Positions 7,074 to 15,887 of a stretch of 51,114 nucleotides of DNA are shown piece by piece; positions within the stretch are counted from its first letter, which is position 1; each line of letters begins with the position of its first letter. A program made the position numbers and the translations under genes. This DNA is from Ornithoclostridium sp949298505. GTDB taxonomy: Bacteria; Bacillota; Clostridia; Christensenellales; UBA3700. The stretch covers positions 1 through 51,114 of the forward strand of contig CASFWW010000032.1 of the NCBI GenBank assembly GCA_949298505.1, in the 5' to 3' direction. The notes beneath the pieces are model-generated. The model saw nothing but the letters and a program-made list of their open reading frames with translations, was not told where the DNA came from and searched no databases.

Positions 7074-7798
7074 AAGAAATCGAAAAGAAACTGAATTCTG
7101 CGGTACGCAACGCCGGAAACGTGCCTTCCCTTCTTCTGGACAGGATCAAAGAAAGAACCGCGCTCGAACCTCTGGAAGCCGACGAGGTGAAAACCGCAAA
7201 GGTGAAGCGCGGCGTGAAATATTCTTTCAACATCCTGCTCAGCGCATGCGCAACGTTCGTAGTATGCTTGTTCTGCTTTTACGCAATACTGATATTCTTT
7301 ATGCCTGCCGGATATCAGGATCCCGACAATGACGCGTCCCACGGAGACACTCTCCCGACATACTCTGTTTACGATATGGAAATCCTGCCGTTTGAAGTGA
7401 GTTCCGTAAAATCTTTTGCAGAGAAAAACGGAATGTCACTGATGTATCTCGACCGGGAATGCGTATTCAGCAAAATGAATTATGAAGGCTTCACGTTGCT
7501 GTACCGCTCAGAATACGTTTACCGCGGAAATCCGGTGACTTTGACTGAATCGGTTCTGCCGTCAGCTATTAGAGAATACGAAACGGCTATTGCCGGCTGC
7601 GAAAGTCTGTTGACGCTGGAATACGTATACGACGGCGGCGACGTTATAACGTTCCACGTATACGCTAACGACGGCGGATATCTGACTAAAGCTTTCAAAC
7701 GCGACGGCAACATCCTGTATATAATGAGCGAAGGCGACATCTCAGACTCAGAAGCCCTTTGCCGGGAATTGTTCGAAAACTCGAAAAATTACAAATGA
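7070..7798 (+). CDS. Single-pass membrane protein, probable anti-sigma factor
   Basis: The 242-residue protein has a hydrophilic cytoplasmic N-terminus (1-50), one transmembrane helix at about 52-77 (FNILLSACATFVVCLFCFYAILIFF) and an extracytoplasmic C-terminal domain of about 165 residues. Translationally coupled to an ECF sigma factor, this is the standard arrangement of a membrane anti-sigma factor that holds the sigma until an envelope signal. There is no Cys/His zinc-binding ZAS motif in the N-terminus, so it is not of that class. Sequence alone does not identify a family; the call rests on context and topology. Confidence 0.65.
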   Translation: MKEIEKKLNSAVRNAGNVPSLLLDRIKERTALEPLEADEVKTAKVKRGVKYSFNILLSACATFVVCLFCFYAILIFFMPAGYQDPDNDASHGDTLPTYSVYDMEILPFEVSSVKSFAEKNGMSLMYLDRECVFSKMNYEGFTLLYRSEYVYRGNPVTLTESVLPSAIREYETAIAGCESLLTLEYVYDGGDVITFHVYANDGGYLTKAFKRDGNILYIMSEGDISDSEALCRELFENSKNYK

Positions 7799-7827
7799 TT
7801 TTTCAGGAAACTCAAGTCGTTCTAAAC

Positions 7828-7860
7828 AAAAAAGATACGGATCTCTCCGTATCTTTTTTT
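7828..7860. terminator. Bidirectional intrinsic terminator
   Basis: AAAGATACGGA-TCTC-TCCGTATCTTT with flanking A and T runs lies between the convergent anti-sigma and ABC exporter genes and can serve both strands. Confidence 0.8.
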
Positions 7861-7885
7861 GACAAGTATTGAGTTTTCAGCCTTT

Positions 7886-10033
7886 TCATCCTTCAAACTG
7901 AGAGTTGTACAACGTTGCGTAGAAGCCGCCTCTTGCAAGAAGTTCTTCATGCTTGCCCTGCTCTATCACGTCGCCGTCGCGGAGCACGAGTATCTTGTCC
8001 GCGTCGCGTATCGTGGAAAGTCTGTGAGCAATGATAAAGCTGGTCCTTCCCTGCATCAGTCTGTCCATAGCCTGCTGAATGAGTATCTCGGTGCGGGTAT
8101 CGACGGACGACGTCGCCTCGTCGAGAATTAGCACAGTGGGGTCTGCGAGTATCGCGCGGGCGATCGTGAGGAGCTGCTTCTGTCCTTGCGAAATGTTGTC
8201 CGCCTCTGTATTGATCTCAAAGTCGTATCCGCCCGGAAGCGTCTGGATAAAGTGATCTGCACAAGCTATCTTTGCCGCGCGTTTCACTTCTTCGTCGGTC
8301 GCGTCAAGTCTGCCGTAACGGATGTTTTCCATGATCGTACCGCTGAAAAGCCAGGTGTCCTGAAGCACCATTCCCACTTCGTTTCTCAGCCCTTCGCGTG
8401 TGAAAGAACGGATGTTTTTTCCGTCAAGATATATGTCTCCGCCGTTCAGTTCGTAAAACCTCATCAGAAGCTTGACTATCGTCGTCTTGCCGGCGCCGGT
8501 AGGTCCGACGATCGCTATGCGCTGACCTTTCTTTACGTCGCAGGAGAAATCTTTTATGATTATCTTGTCCTCGTTGTAACCGAAACGCACGTGATCAAAA
8601 GTGACGTTGCCTTCAACGTTTGCCGGCACAAGGTCACCGGTCTCCTCTTCTTCGGGCTGTTCAAGGAACGTGAATATCCTCTCAGCCGCGGCGACCGTTG
8701 ACTGGAACGTATTTGCAATTCCCGCGATCTGATTGATCGGCTGATTGAACTGCCTGACATACTGGATATAAGACTGGATGTTACCCACCGTCATCCTGAT
8801 CCCGGCAACGTTGCCGTTCAGCACGAATATACCGCCGAGCACGCATGCGAGCACGTAATTCAGGTTGCCGACAAATTTCATGACCGGCATCATCATACCC
8901 GAGAAGAACTGCGACGACCATGCCGACGTGTATAGTTTTGCGTTGTATTCGGAGAACTTCTCCGTGCTCTTCTCCTCGCCGTTGAAAAGGCTTATCACGT
9001 TGTGACCTGCGAACATCTCCTCAATGTGTCCGTTGACGTGACCGAGGTATTCCTGCTGCATCAGATAGTAGCGTTGGGAACGCTTAACTATCAGCATGAC
9101 GATAAACATGGAAACCGGAACGATCAGCAGGGTTATCAGCGTGAGGATCCAGTTTATCGTGAACATCATGACCATTACGCCGATTATCGTGGTAATGCTG
9201 GTGACGATCTGCGACAAGCTCTGGTTCAGAGAGTTTGCGATCGCGTCGACGTCGTTGGTGATATAGCTCATCACTTCGCCGTTCGTGGTCGTATCGTAGA
9301 ACTTGAGCGGCAGACTGTCGATCTTGTTGTTGATATCCCTGCGGAAACGGTATGATACTCTCTGAGCGACGCCGGCAAGCAAAAGTCCCTGAATATATGC
9401 AAGTATTGCCGAAACGCAGACGAGCGCCACAATCTTGGTCAATATCGAAACAATGACGTCCGTGTCTATCCGGGGTGCCGAAGACAGCGACGTATTCTCC
9501 ACTCTTACGCGGTAAGCGTCCGCCAGACTGTCAAGCGCGGAAGTCGCGCCGAGCGCGCGGAACAGTTCTCCCACGGTTTCAGCCTCTTTAGCCTCGACGA
9601 GAGACGACAGCTTCATATCCATCATTGATTCGTCTATTTCGACACCGTCGGGCAACAAGCCGATGTCGGCTACGTCGCGGACGGTCAGGTCGGGATACTG
9701 CTCTATCATCTCGATCTGTTCGTCAGTAAATTCAGGTATTGAATCCTGCATTGTTGCAGCGTTTTTATAAAAAGTTTTGCACATGGTACCGGCGAGAAGT
9801 TCGTCCGTCGCGTCACCGAGGATATCGGGTACGAGAAGGGTCGCGACCACGCTGAATATCGCGAGCACAAACGCGGTGATTATTATCGCCAGATCTTTGC
9901 GCATATAGCGCACCGTCTTTTTAAGCGTGCCGAAAAAGTCTTTCGCTTTTTCTCCGGGAACGCCTGCTCCGCCCGGACCGTGACCGCCAATGGGTCCTCT
10001 TCTCTTCAAAGACATCTTTTTCTTTTCTTTCAT
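7886..10033 (-). CDS. ABC exporter half-transporter, ATPase plus permease (second subunit)
   Basis: The 715-residue type IV exporter subunit has six expected transmembrane helices then an ATPase domain: Walker A GPTGAGKTT (about 510), signature NISQGQKQ, Walker B LILDEATSSVD with the catalytic Glu, and H-loop IAHRLS. Its signature is the degenerate ISQGQ form rather than LSGGQ. A loop of about 120 residues between helices 1 and 2 (from DILGDATDEL to RIDTDVIVS), predicted outside the membrane, makes it longer than the usual 580-600. A Gly/Pro-rich N-terminal tail precedes helix 1. It starts two bases after the stop of its partner. Cargo (drug, lipid or peptide) is unknown. Confidence 0.92.
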   Translation of the reverse strand: MKEKKKMSLKRRGPIGGHGPGGAGVPGEKAKDFFGTLKKTVRYMRKDLAIIITAFVLAIFSVVATLLVPDILGDATDELLAGTMCKTFYKNAATMQDSIPEFTDEQIEMIEQYPDLTVRDVADIGLLPDGVEIDESMMDMKLSSLVEAKEAETVGELFRALGATSALDSLADAYRVRVENTSLSSAPRIDTDVIVSILTKIVALVCVSAILAYIQGLLLAGVAQRVSYRFRRDINNKIDSLPLKFYDTTTNGEVMSYITNDVDAIANSLNQSLSQIVTSITTIIGVMVMMFTINWILTLITLLIVPVSMFIVMLIVKRSQRYYLMQQEYLGHVNGHIEEMFAGHNVISLFNGEEKSTEKFSEYNAKLYTSAWSSQFFSGMMMPVMKFVGNLNYVLACVLGGIFVLNGNVAGIRMTVGNIQSYIQYVRQFNQPINQIAGIANTFQSTVAAAERIFTFLEQPEEEETGDLVPANVEGNVTFDHVRFGYNEDKIIIKDFSCDVKKGQRIAIVGPTGAGKTTIVKLLMRFYELNGGDIYLDGKNIRSFTREGLRNEVGMVLQDTWLFSGTIMENIRYGRLDATDEEVKRAAKIACADHFIQTLPGGYDFEINTEADNISQGQKQLLTIARAILADPTVLILDEATSSVDTRTEILIQQAMDRLMQGRTSFIIAHRLSTIRDADKILVLRDGDVIEQGKHEELLARGGFYATLYNSQFEG

Positions 10034-10034
10034 A

Positions 10035-11828
10035 TCAGATATCCTCCCGAGAATTTTTTTTGCCGGTACCGGCTGTTTCCTGTTTTTCGCCCGAAGAAAT
10101 ACCCAGTTCTTCTTCAGAAAGCTGAGACCTTGCGATGTCAGCGTAGACAGGGCAGTTTTTCATCAGTTCGTCGTGAGTGCCCTGCCCGACTATCCTGCCG
10201 TCCTCAAGCACAATGATCTTGTCTGCGTTCCTGATCGTGCCGACGCGTTGAGCAACCATTATCACGGTGGATCCGGCAAGTTTTTCTTTTATCGCCTGCC
10301 TTAGATTGGCGTCCGTCTTGAAGTCAAGCGCGCTGAAACTGTCGTCGAAAACGTAGATCGGCGCGTTCTTTGCAATGGCTCTCGCTATAGCTATGCGCTG
10401 TTTCTGTCCTCCGGACACGTTGTCGCCGCCCTGAGCGATCTCGCTGTCATAGCCGTCTTCTTTTCCTTCAATGAACTCTTTCGCCTGCGCGATCTCCCCG
10501 GCTGACACCATTCTTTCGTCAGACATGGAAGGATCGGAATATTTTATGTTGGATGCGATCGTACCTGAAAAGAGTATGTTCTTCTGAGGGACGAAACCTA
10601 TCGCGGCGCGTAGTTTCTTCAGATCGAAATCTCTGATATCCACGCCTCCTATCGTGATCTTTCCTTCGGTTACGTCCGCAAGACGCGGCAGAAGGTTCAC
10701 CACCGTCGATTTGCCGGAACCCGTGCTTCCTATGATCGCAAGCGTTTCCCCTTTCCTGACGGTAAAGCTTATGTCCTCGATCGCCTCTTTCTCTCCGCCG
10801 TAACTGTAACCGACGTTTTCAAAAACTATGTCGCCGTCAACGGGAGCGTCCACCGTGTTTTCTCTGTTCTGAACGCTGATCGGCGTTGAAAGCACTTCAC
10901 TCACTCTGCCTGCCGAAACAGCCGCTCTCGGCAACAGCACGAACGCGAGCGAAAGCATCATAAACGACATGATTATCTGCATCGCATACTGTATGAACGC
11001 CATCATGTTGGCGACCTGAGTGATGTCCTCAGCCGTATAAGCCGCGATCCACACAACCGCGACGGATACGCCGAACATCACGAGCGAAATATACGGAGAA
11101 AGCAACGCCATCACCCTGTATGCAAAAAGTCCTGTTTTCGTCAGATCCTTGTTGGCTTTGTCAAAGCGCTCTTCCTCGTAATTCTGAGTGTTGAACGCGC
11201 GTATGACCATGAGTCCGTTAAGTTCGTCGTTCGCCACCTGGTTCACTCGGTCGATCTGCTTCTGCAAGATCTTGAACTTGGGCAGAACGGTCAGTATCAG
11301 CACCGCGACGAGAACGAGAAGGGTTGCAACGGCTACGCCGATGACTATGATCATTGAATTCATACCTTCGCTCATCCTGATCGCTTTGATCACACCGCCC
11401 ACGCCCATTATCGGCGCGTACATGACCATTCTGAGGAACATGACCGTGAACGTCTGCACCTGCGTCACGTCGTTCGTCGCTCTGGTGATCAACGACGAAA
11501 TTGAAAACTTGTCAAATTCCGCGTTTGCGAAGTTGCTCACCTTGACGAACAGATCTCCTCTGATGTCGCGTGAGACCGCCGCCGCGGCTCTGGATGCAAA
11601 AAAGCTCACGCATATCGCGGAAACGCTGCCCGCAAGCGCGACTCCGAGCATGATCAGTCCGTATTTGTAAACTGTCTGCATGTCTCCGAGCGCGATGCCG
11701 TCAGCAACTATCTGCGACATATACGTGGGCAACTGCAATTCGCAAAGCGCTTCACATGTCAGAAACGCGAGCGACAACAGTATGACCCACCAATATTTTG
11801 CATAATATTTGAAAATTGTCTTTGTCAC
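10035..11828 (-). CDS. ABC exporter half-transporter, ATPase plus permease (first subunit)
   Basis: The 597-residue half-transporter has six helices and an ATPase domain: Walker A GSTGSGKST, signature VSGGQKQR, Walker B YVFDDS and switch region VAQRVGT. The catalytic Glu after Walker B is Asp and the H-loop His is Gln, so this subunit's own site is degenerate, while it supplies a good signature to its partner. The pair therefore matches asymmetric heterodimeric exporters of the TM287/288 and BmrCD type. I prefer the GTG at 11828, five bases after GGGAGAG, over an in-frame TTG 11 codons upstream. The C-terminus is a short charged tail. Confidence 0.92.
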   Translation of the reverse strand: MTKTIFKYYAKYWWVILLSLAFLTCEALCELQLPTYMSQIVADGIALGDMQTVYKYGLIMLGVALAGSVSAICVSFFASRAAAAVSRDIRGDLFVKVSNFANAEFDKFSISSLITRATNDVTQVQTFTVMFLRMVMYAPIMGVGGVIKAIRMSEGMNSMIIVIGVAVATLLVLVAVLILTVLPKFKILQKQIDRVNQVANDELNGLMVIRAFNTQNYEEERFDKANKDLTKTGLFAYRVMALLSPYISLVMFGVSVAVVWIAAYTAEDITQVANMMAFIQYAMQIIMSFMMLSLAFVLLPRAAVSAGRVSEVLSTPISVQNRENTVDAPVDGDIVFENVGYSYGGEKEAIEDISFTVRKGETLAIIGSTGSGKSTVVNLLPRLADVTEGKITIGGVDIRDFDLKKLRAAIGFVPQKNILFSGTIASNIKYSDPSMSDERMVSAGEIAQAKEFIEGKEDGYDSEIAQGGDNVSGGQKQRIAIARAIAKNAPIYVFDDSFSALDFKTDANLRQAIKEKLAGSTVIMVAQRVGTIRNADKIIVLEDGRIVGQGTHDELMKNCPVYADIARSQLSEEELGISSGEKQETAGTGKKNSREDI

Positions 11829-11891
11829 AACGACTCTCCCGTACGTCAGCGGTATTTTCAACCGATAACCGTAAATTTACTGCCATTAATC

Positions 11892-11920
11892 ATTGTACTA
11901 CACGTATGCGTATTTGTAAA
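11892..11920 (-). promoter_or_regulatory. sigma-A promoter of the ABC exporter operon
   Basis: Minus-strand TTTACA (11920-11915), 17-bp spacer, TACAAT (11897-11892). The leader is about 55 nt. The remaining gap to 12233 is AT-rich and shows no gene. Confidence 0.5.
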
Positions 11921-12233
11921 CAGCGAAAAGTTCGCCGTATGCCAAATTTTGGTAAAAAATCAATTAAAATAGTATTAAAATATCATAAATAATATGTTTT
12001 AAAACACTGCTGATCTTCAGATATAACAGCCTTTGAAATCTTGTTTTACTACTTGCCGGACGCGCGGCAAATGTTCTTTTTGAAACCCGGTCCCGTTTCC
12101 CCAATAAAACAGACTGACGATCGTACCCGGTCTTCACGGTCTGAGCGCATATATAATATTATATTTATTATATCCATATATATCTGCGGATATCTCGCGC
12201 TTCAGAATCACGTTTTTCATTTGAAAAAAGCGC

Positions 12234-12260
12234 AAAAAAACCGCTCCGTTTCCGGAGCGG
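12234..12260 (-). terminator. Intrinsic terminator of the rplM-rpsI operon
   Basis: CCGCTCC-GGAAAC-GGAGCGG hairpin (12260-12241, minus strand) followed by seven T, 20 bases past the rpsI stop. Confidence 0.8.
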
Positions 12261-12280
12261 TGAATCTTGCGATAAACTTG

Positions 12281-12694
12281 TTATCTCTTGCTGAACTGAG
12301 GAGCCTTTCTTGCTTTCTTCAAGCCGTACTTCTTTCTCTCCTTGCTTCTGGAATCTCTGGTCAGGAAACCTGCCTTTTTGAGATCAGCCTTGTAAGCTTC
12401 GTCAGCAAGAACAAGCGCTCTTGCGATGCCGTGTCTGATCGCGCCTGCCTGTCCGGTGAAACCGCCGCCGCAAACGTTGACGCAGACGTCGAACTTGCCG
12501 GTAGCTTCAACCAGCTCAAGCGGCTGACGCACGATGAGTTTGAGCGTGTCGAGACCGAAATAGTTGTCGATATCTCTCTTGTTGATGGTGATGGTACCGT
12601 TGCCGCCGGGGATAAGTCTGACTCTTGCGATAGCCTTCTTTCTTCTGCCCGTACCCCAGTACTGAACCTTCTTCTTCGTCTTCTTAGTAGCCAT
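12281..12694 (-). CDS. rpsI: 30S ribosomal protein S9
   Basis: The 137-residue protein has the S9 hallmarks YWGTGRRKKAIARVRL near the N-terminus, GGGFTGQAGAIRHGIARAL in the middle and the basic C-terminal tail ending in SKR, which reaches toward P-site tRNA in the ribosome. It follows rplM by 18 bp and ends at a strong terminator, the usual rplM-rpsI pair. A long open frame on the opposite strand is only its shadow. Confidence 0.98.
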   Translation of the reverse strand: MATKKTKKKVQYWGTGRRKKAIARVRLIPGGNGTITINKRDIDNYFGLDTLKLIVRQPLELVEATGKFDVCVNVCGGGFTGQAGAIRHGIARALVLADEAYKADLKKAGFLTRDSRSKERKKYGLKKARKAPQFSKR

Positions 12695-12712
12695 ATCTCT
12701 TTACGCTCCTTA

Positions 12713-13141
12713 TTAGAATTTCAATTCTTCGGGCTTCTGCGCCTCGTGATTGTGCTCAGCACCCGCATAAACTCTGAGATGTTTGAGCATCTTTCTGCCG
12801 AGCGAGTTCTTGGGAAGCATACCCTTGACAGCGAGCATGACCGCCGCTTCAGGCTTGGTTTCCATAAGTTTCTTGTACTGGATCTGTTTCAGACCTCCGA
12901 CGTAACCGGTATGATAGGTGTGGAATTTCTTTTCCAGCTTCTTGCCGGTAAGAACGACCTTCGCACAGTTGATAACGATGACGTTATCGCCGGTGTCGAC
13001 GTTGGGGGTATAAGTCGGCTTGTTCTTGCCTCTGAGAACGGAAGCAACGTTGGAAGCGAGTCTACCGAGCACCATATCGGTGGCGTCGACAACGTACCAC
13101 TTCTTCTCAATCTCTTCAGGCTTAGCCATATATGTCTTCAT
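12713..13141 (-). CDS. rplM: 50S ribosomal protein L13
   Basis: The 142-residue protein carries the L13 segments WYVVDATDMVLGRLAS, YTPNVDTGDNVIVINC and GMLPKNSLGRKMLKHLRVYAG. It binds 23S rRNA early in 50S assembly. The ATG has ACGGAGG upstream. It starts its own transcript from a near-perfect promoter about 100 bp upstream, separating it from the truA/ecf genes that precede it in the same direction. Confidence 0.98.
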   Translation of the reverse strand: MKTYMAKPEEIEKKWYVVDATDMVLGRLASNVASVLRGKNKPTYTPNVDTGDNVIVINCAKVVLTGKKLEKKFHTYHTGYVGGLKQIQYKKLMETKPEAAVMLAVKGMLPKNSLGRKMLKHLRVYAGAEHNHEAQKPEELKF

Positions 13142-13230
13142 GGTGAGACCTCCGTGTATTATTCTTTGACTTGCCCGATACTGCGTAAAAGAGGGGCTAT
13201 TCTTTTGCGCTTTTCCGTGCGTGCGTATTT

Positions 13231-13259
13231 ATATTATCAATATTGCCCACGCTTGTCAA
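13231..13259 (-). promoter_or_regulatory. sigma-A promoter of rplM-rpsI
   Basis: Minus-strand TTGACA (13259-13254), 17-bp spacer, TAATAT (13236-13231). The leader of about 80 nt could hold an L13 autoregulatory structure, but I did not find a convincing one by eye. Confidence 0.75.
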
Positions 13260-13324
13260 CGTTTTTTCAGCGCATTTTTTTATTTTTTTACAAAATTTCC
13301 CCTGCGCTCAGCGCCTGAAAGAAG

Positions 13325-14083
13325 TCAGATATTGTCGTATCCTTCGTAATAAACCCTTTCAAGATAAAGTCCGCACCCCTCTAGCGTTTTGCCTGCGTCG
13401 CTTCTCTTTTTGCTGGCAATTATCGCCGGGATCTGCTCCAGAGTGAACCTTCCTCTCCCGAGATCTATAAGCGTGCCTGTGATCGCCCTGACCATATTGT
13501 GCAGAAATCCGTTGCCGGTAAAAAAGAAATCAAGCTGCCTGCCCTCTTCCGACACTTCTATGTGAAGGTCGTATATCGTCCTGACCGTGGTCTTTACCTG
13601 CGCACCGGAAAGCATAAAGCTTCTGAAATCGTGTTCCCCGACAAAATACCCGCACGCCTTCTGCATCAGCGGCACGTCGAGATCGTAAAAACAGACGTGG
13701 TTGTACTTTTGCTTGAGCGGACTGTGTATCTTGGAAAGATATACGCGGTATACGTACGTCTTTTTCTTCGCTCCGAAACGCGCGTGAAAACGTTCGTCCA
13801 CTTTTACGCACTTCTTAATCGCAATGTCCGTGGGCAGCAACGGGTTCATTCTCCAGCCGAAATCGGAACAGTCTATCTCGACGTTGCTGTCAAAATGCAC
13901 GACCTGTCCTCTCGCGTGAACGCCTGCGTCCGTCCTGCCGCTCGCAATGACCGTGACCGGGTGCTGAAGCTTCACCGAAAGGGCTTCTTCGAGAGACTGC
14001 TGAACCGAACTCAGCCCTTCCTGGCGCTGAAAACCGTGATAATTGCTCCCGTCGTATTCGATCACCAAAGCGTATCTGTTCAT
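13325..14083 (-). CDS. truA: tRNA pseudouridine(38-40) synthase TruA
   Basis: This enzyme converts U38-U40 of many tRNA anticodon arms to pseudouridine. The 252-residue protein begins MNRYALVIEYDGSNYHGFQRQ, and the catalytic Asp is Asp52 in SGRTDAGVHARGQ. FHARFGAKKKTYVYRVY and NGFLHNMVRAITGTLI are further family motifs. The frame is open 57 codons further upstream, but the 14083 ATG is right because it overlaps the ecfT stop by 4 bp (ATGA) and matches the family N-terminus. Length is normal. Confidence 0.96.
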   Translation of the reverse strand: MNRYALVIEYDGSNYHGFQRQEGLSSVQQSLEEALSVKLQHPVTVIASGRTDAGVHARGQVVHFDSNVEIDCSDFGWRMNPLLPTDIAIKKCVKVDERFHARFGAKKKTYVYRVYLSKIHSPLKQKYNHVCFYDLDVPLMQKACGYFVGEHDFRSFMLSGAQVKTTVRTIYDLHIEVSEEGRQLDFFFTGNGFLHNMVRAITGTLIDLGRGRFTLEQIPAIIASKKRSDAGKTLEGCGLYLERVYYEGYDNI

Positions 14084-14928
14084 GAGAAAAGCCCCTTGAA
14101 AAATTCTAAGATATAAGAATCGGCTCCGCCCAAAAGATATTTGTCCAGGAATATCAGAGTCGCGAACGCCGCAACGAACAGAAACGCAACAGCGTCTTTC
14201 CACGAAAGTTTCAACAGTTTCATCTTGGTGCGGTGCTCGGTCGCGTTGTAACATCTGGCGTCAAGCGCGTCCGCGAGTTCGTCCGCCCTTCTTATCGCAC
14301 TGACGAAAAGCGGTATCAGCACAGGAAGCATCGCCTTGACCTTTTTGATCAGTCCGCCGGTGTCTATCTCTGCTCCTCTCGCCTTCTGAGCCATCATTAT
14401 TTTATCCGTTTCGTCCATAAGACCGGGGATAAAGCGGAGAGCAATGCTCATGATCAGCGCTATATCATGAACGGGCACTTTTATAAGCTTTAAAGGAGAC
14501 AGCAGACTCTCTATCGCGTCGGTCAGTTCCATAGGCGTGGTCGTGAACGAAAGCAGCGAAGTTCCCATCACGAGAAGGGATATCCTGAGCGCCATTTTTA
14601 TCGCGAAATCAATGCCTCCCAGCGTTATCTTTATTCTCCACCACTCGAACAGCACCTTGCCGCTGTCGTAGAAGAATATGTTTATTATCGCGGTGAAAAT
14701 CATTATGAATATTATGGCTTTCACGCTTTTTACCACGTTTTTGAACGAGATCCTGCTGATCAGACAGACAGAAACGAGAAAGAGTGCGACAAGCGCGTAT
14801 CCGGCGTAAGAGGAGACGAAAAATATCGTCACCATGAATATTATCGAAAAGATCACCTTTGCGCGCGGATCAAGCCTGTGGACTACCGAACCGGTGGGAT
14901 AGTACTGCCCGAAGGAGACGTCTCTCAT
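14080..14928 (-). CDS. ecfT: Energy-coupling factor transporter transmembrane protein EcfT
   Basis: EcfT is the shared membrane scaffold that links the two EcfA ATPases to exchangeable vitamin- or metal-binding S components. The 282-residue protein has several hydrophobic helices in the first half and the two Ala-Arg coupling motifs that dock into the ATPases: AQKARGAEID and ADALDARCYN. The ATG at 14928 overlaps the ecfA2 stop by 4 bp and follows GGAGGG by six bases, so it is preferred over a start nine codons upstream. No S component is encoded in the window. Confidence 0.95.
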   Translation of the reverse strand: MRDVSFGQYYPTGSVVHRLDPRAKVIFSIIFMVTIFFVSSYAGYALVALFLVSVCLISRISFKNVVKSVKAIIFIMIFTAIINIFFYDSGKVLFEWWRIKITLGGIDFAIKMALRISLLVMGTSLLSFTTTPMELTDAIESLLSPLKLIKVPVHDIALIMSIALRFIPGLMDETDKIMMAQKARGAEIDTGGLIKKVKAMLPVLIPLFVSAIRRADELADALDARCYNATEHRTKMKLLKLSWKDAVAFLFVAAFATLIFLDKYLLGGADSYILEFFKGLFS

Positions 14929-15887
14929 GCGTTGCCCTCCCCGTTTCCGCCGCATGCGGGCGTTTCGTCGTCAGCAAAAGCAAACGCGCTGAAATTGACG
15001 TTTTCGTCCGCCGGTTTGTCCATATGTTTTTTATTGTACGCCGCGATTATCGAATGAAGGAGGTCGTCCAGAGAAACGACGTCGCCGTCAAGCTGAACGC
15101 CCTTTTCCCTGAGCTTTCCCGCGATTCTGACCGCCTTGGGGATCTCAAGCCCGACGGCATGCAGTTCGTCGGCATGACGGAACAGTTCGTTCATCGGAAG
15201 GTCGAACATCACTTTGCCGTCGTTGAACACGACTATCCTGTTTGCGAAGCGGGTGATCTCGTCCACGTCGTGCGAAATCACTATGACCGTGGGCGAACAT
15301 TCTTTTTTCAGGCGAGTTATAAGCGACAGGATCTGTTCTTTTCCGTATGGATCGAGTCCTGCGGTCGGCTCGTCGAGTATGAGCACTCTGGGTTGCATCG
15401 CTATTATGCCTGCGATCGCCACCCTTCTTTTCTGTCCGCCCGAAAGTTCGAACGGAGCGCGGTCCTTGACGTCCTCGTAATCCAGACCGACCAGTTCTAT
15501 CGCACGTTTGACGCGTCTTTTCACCTCATCGGCATCGAGACCCATATTCCTGGGGCCGAACGCGACGTCTTTTTCCACGGTATCTTCGAAAAGCTGATAT
15601 TCGGGGTATTGAAAAACCATACCCACCGTTCCGCGCAGACGGCGCAGATCGCTCTTGTTCTTCTTGTCCGGGACAAGCTTTATGCCCAGCACGTCGATCT
15701 CACCGCTCTGCAACTTGAACAGACCGTTCAGGTGCATGATAAAGGTGGATTTACCGCTGCCGGTATGCCCTATTATGCCGAGGAAATCTCCTTCGTTGAT
15801 CGTAAGGTTGACGCCTTTCAGCGCATGCCTTTCGAACGGAGTCCTGGCGCTGTATGTGAAATTCAGGTCTTTTACAGTAATCTGCAT
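14925..15887 (-). CDS. ecfA2: Energy-coupling factor ATPase EcfA2
   Basis: The 320-residue cytosolic ATPase of the ECF importer has Walker A GHTGSGKST, Q-loop MVFQYPEYQLFEDTV, signature LSGGQKRRVAIAG, Walker B VLILDEPTAGLDP and switch His in VISHDVDEI. PEYQLFEDTVEKDVAFGPRN is characteristic of the A2-type ATPase. A C-terminal extension of about 30 residues is acidic and Asn/Ala-rich and probably unstructured. The gene overlaps ecfA1 by 16 bp and ecfT by 4 bp. Confidence 0.95.
   Translation of the reverse strand: MQITVKDLNFTYSARTPFERHALKGVNLTINEGDFLGIIGHTGSGKSTFIMHLNGLFKLQSGEIDVLGIKLVPDKKNKSDLRRLRGTVGMVFQYPEYQLFEDTVEKDVAFGPRNMGLDADEVKRRVKRAIELVGLDYEDVKDRAPFELSGGQKRRVAIAGIIAMQPRVLILDEPTAGLDPYGKEQILSLITRLKKECSPTVIVISHDVDEITRFANRIVVFNDGKVMFDLPMNELFRHADELHAVGLEIPKAVRIAGKLREKGVQLDGDVVSLDDLLHSIIAAYNKKHMDKPADENVNFSAFAFADDETPACGGNGEGNA

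Noticed and set aside
12041..13318. 425-codon plus-strand frame
   Set aside because: It is the antisense of rpsI and rplM, which are certain.
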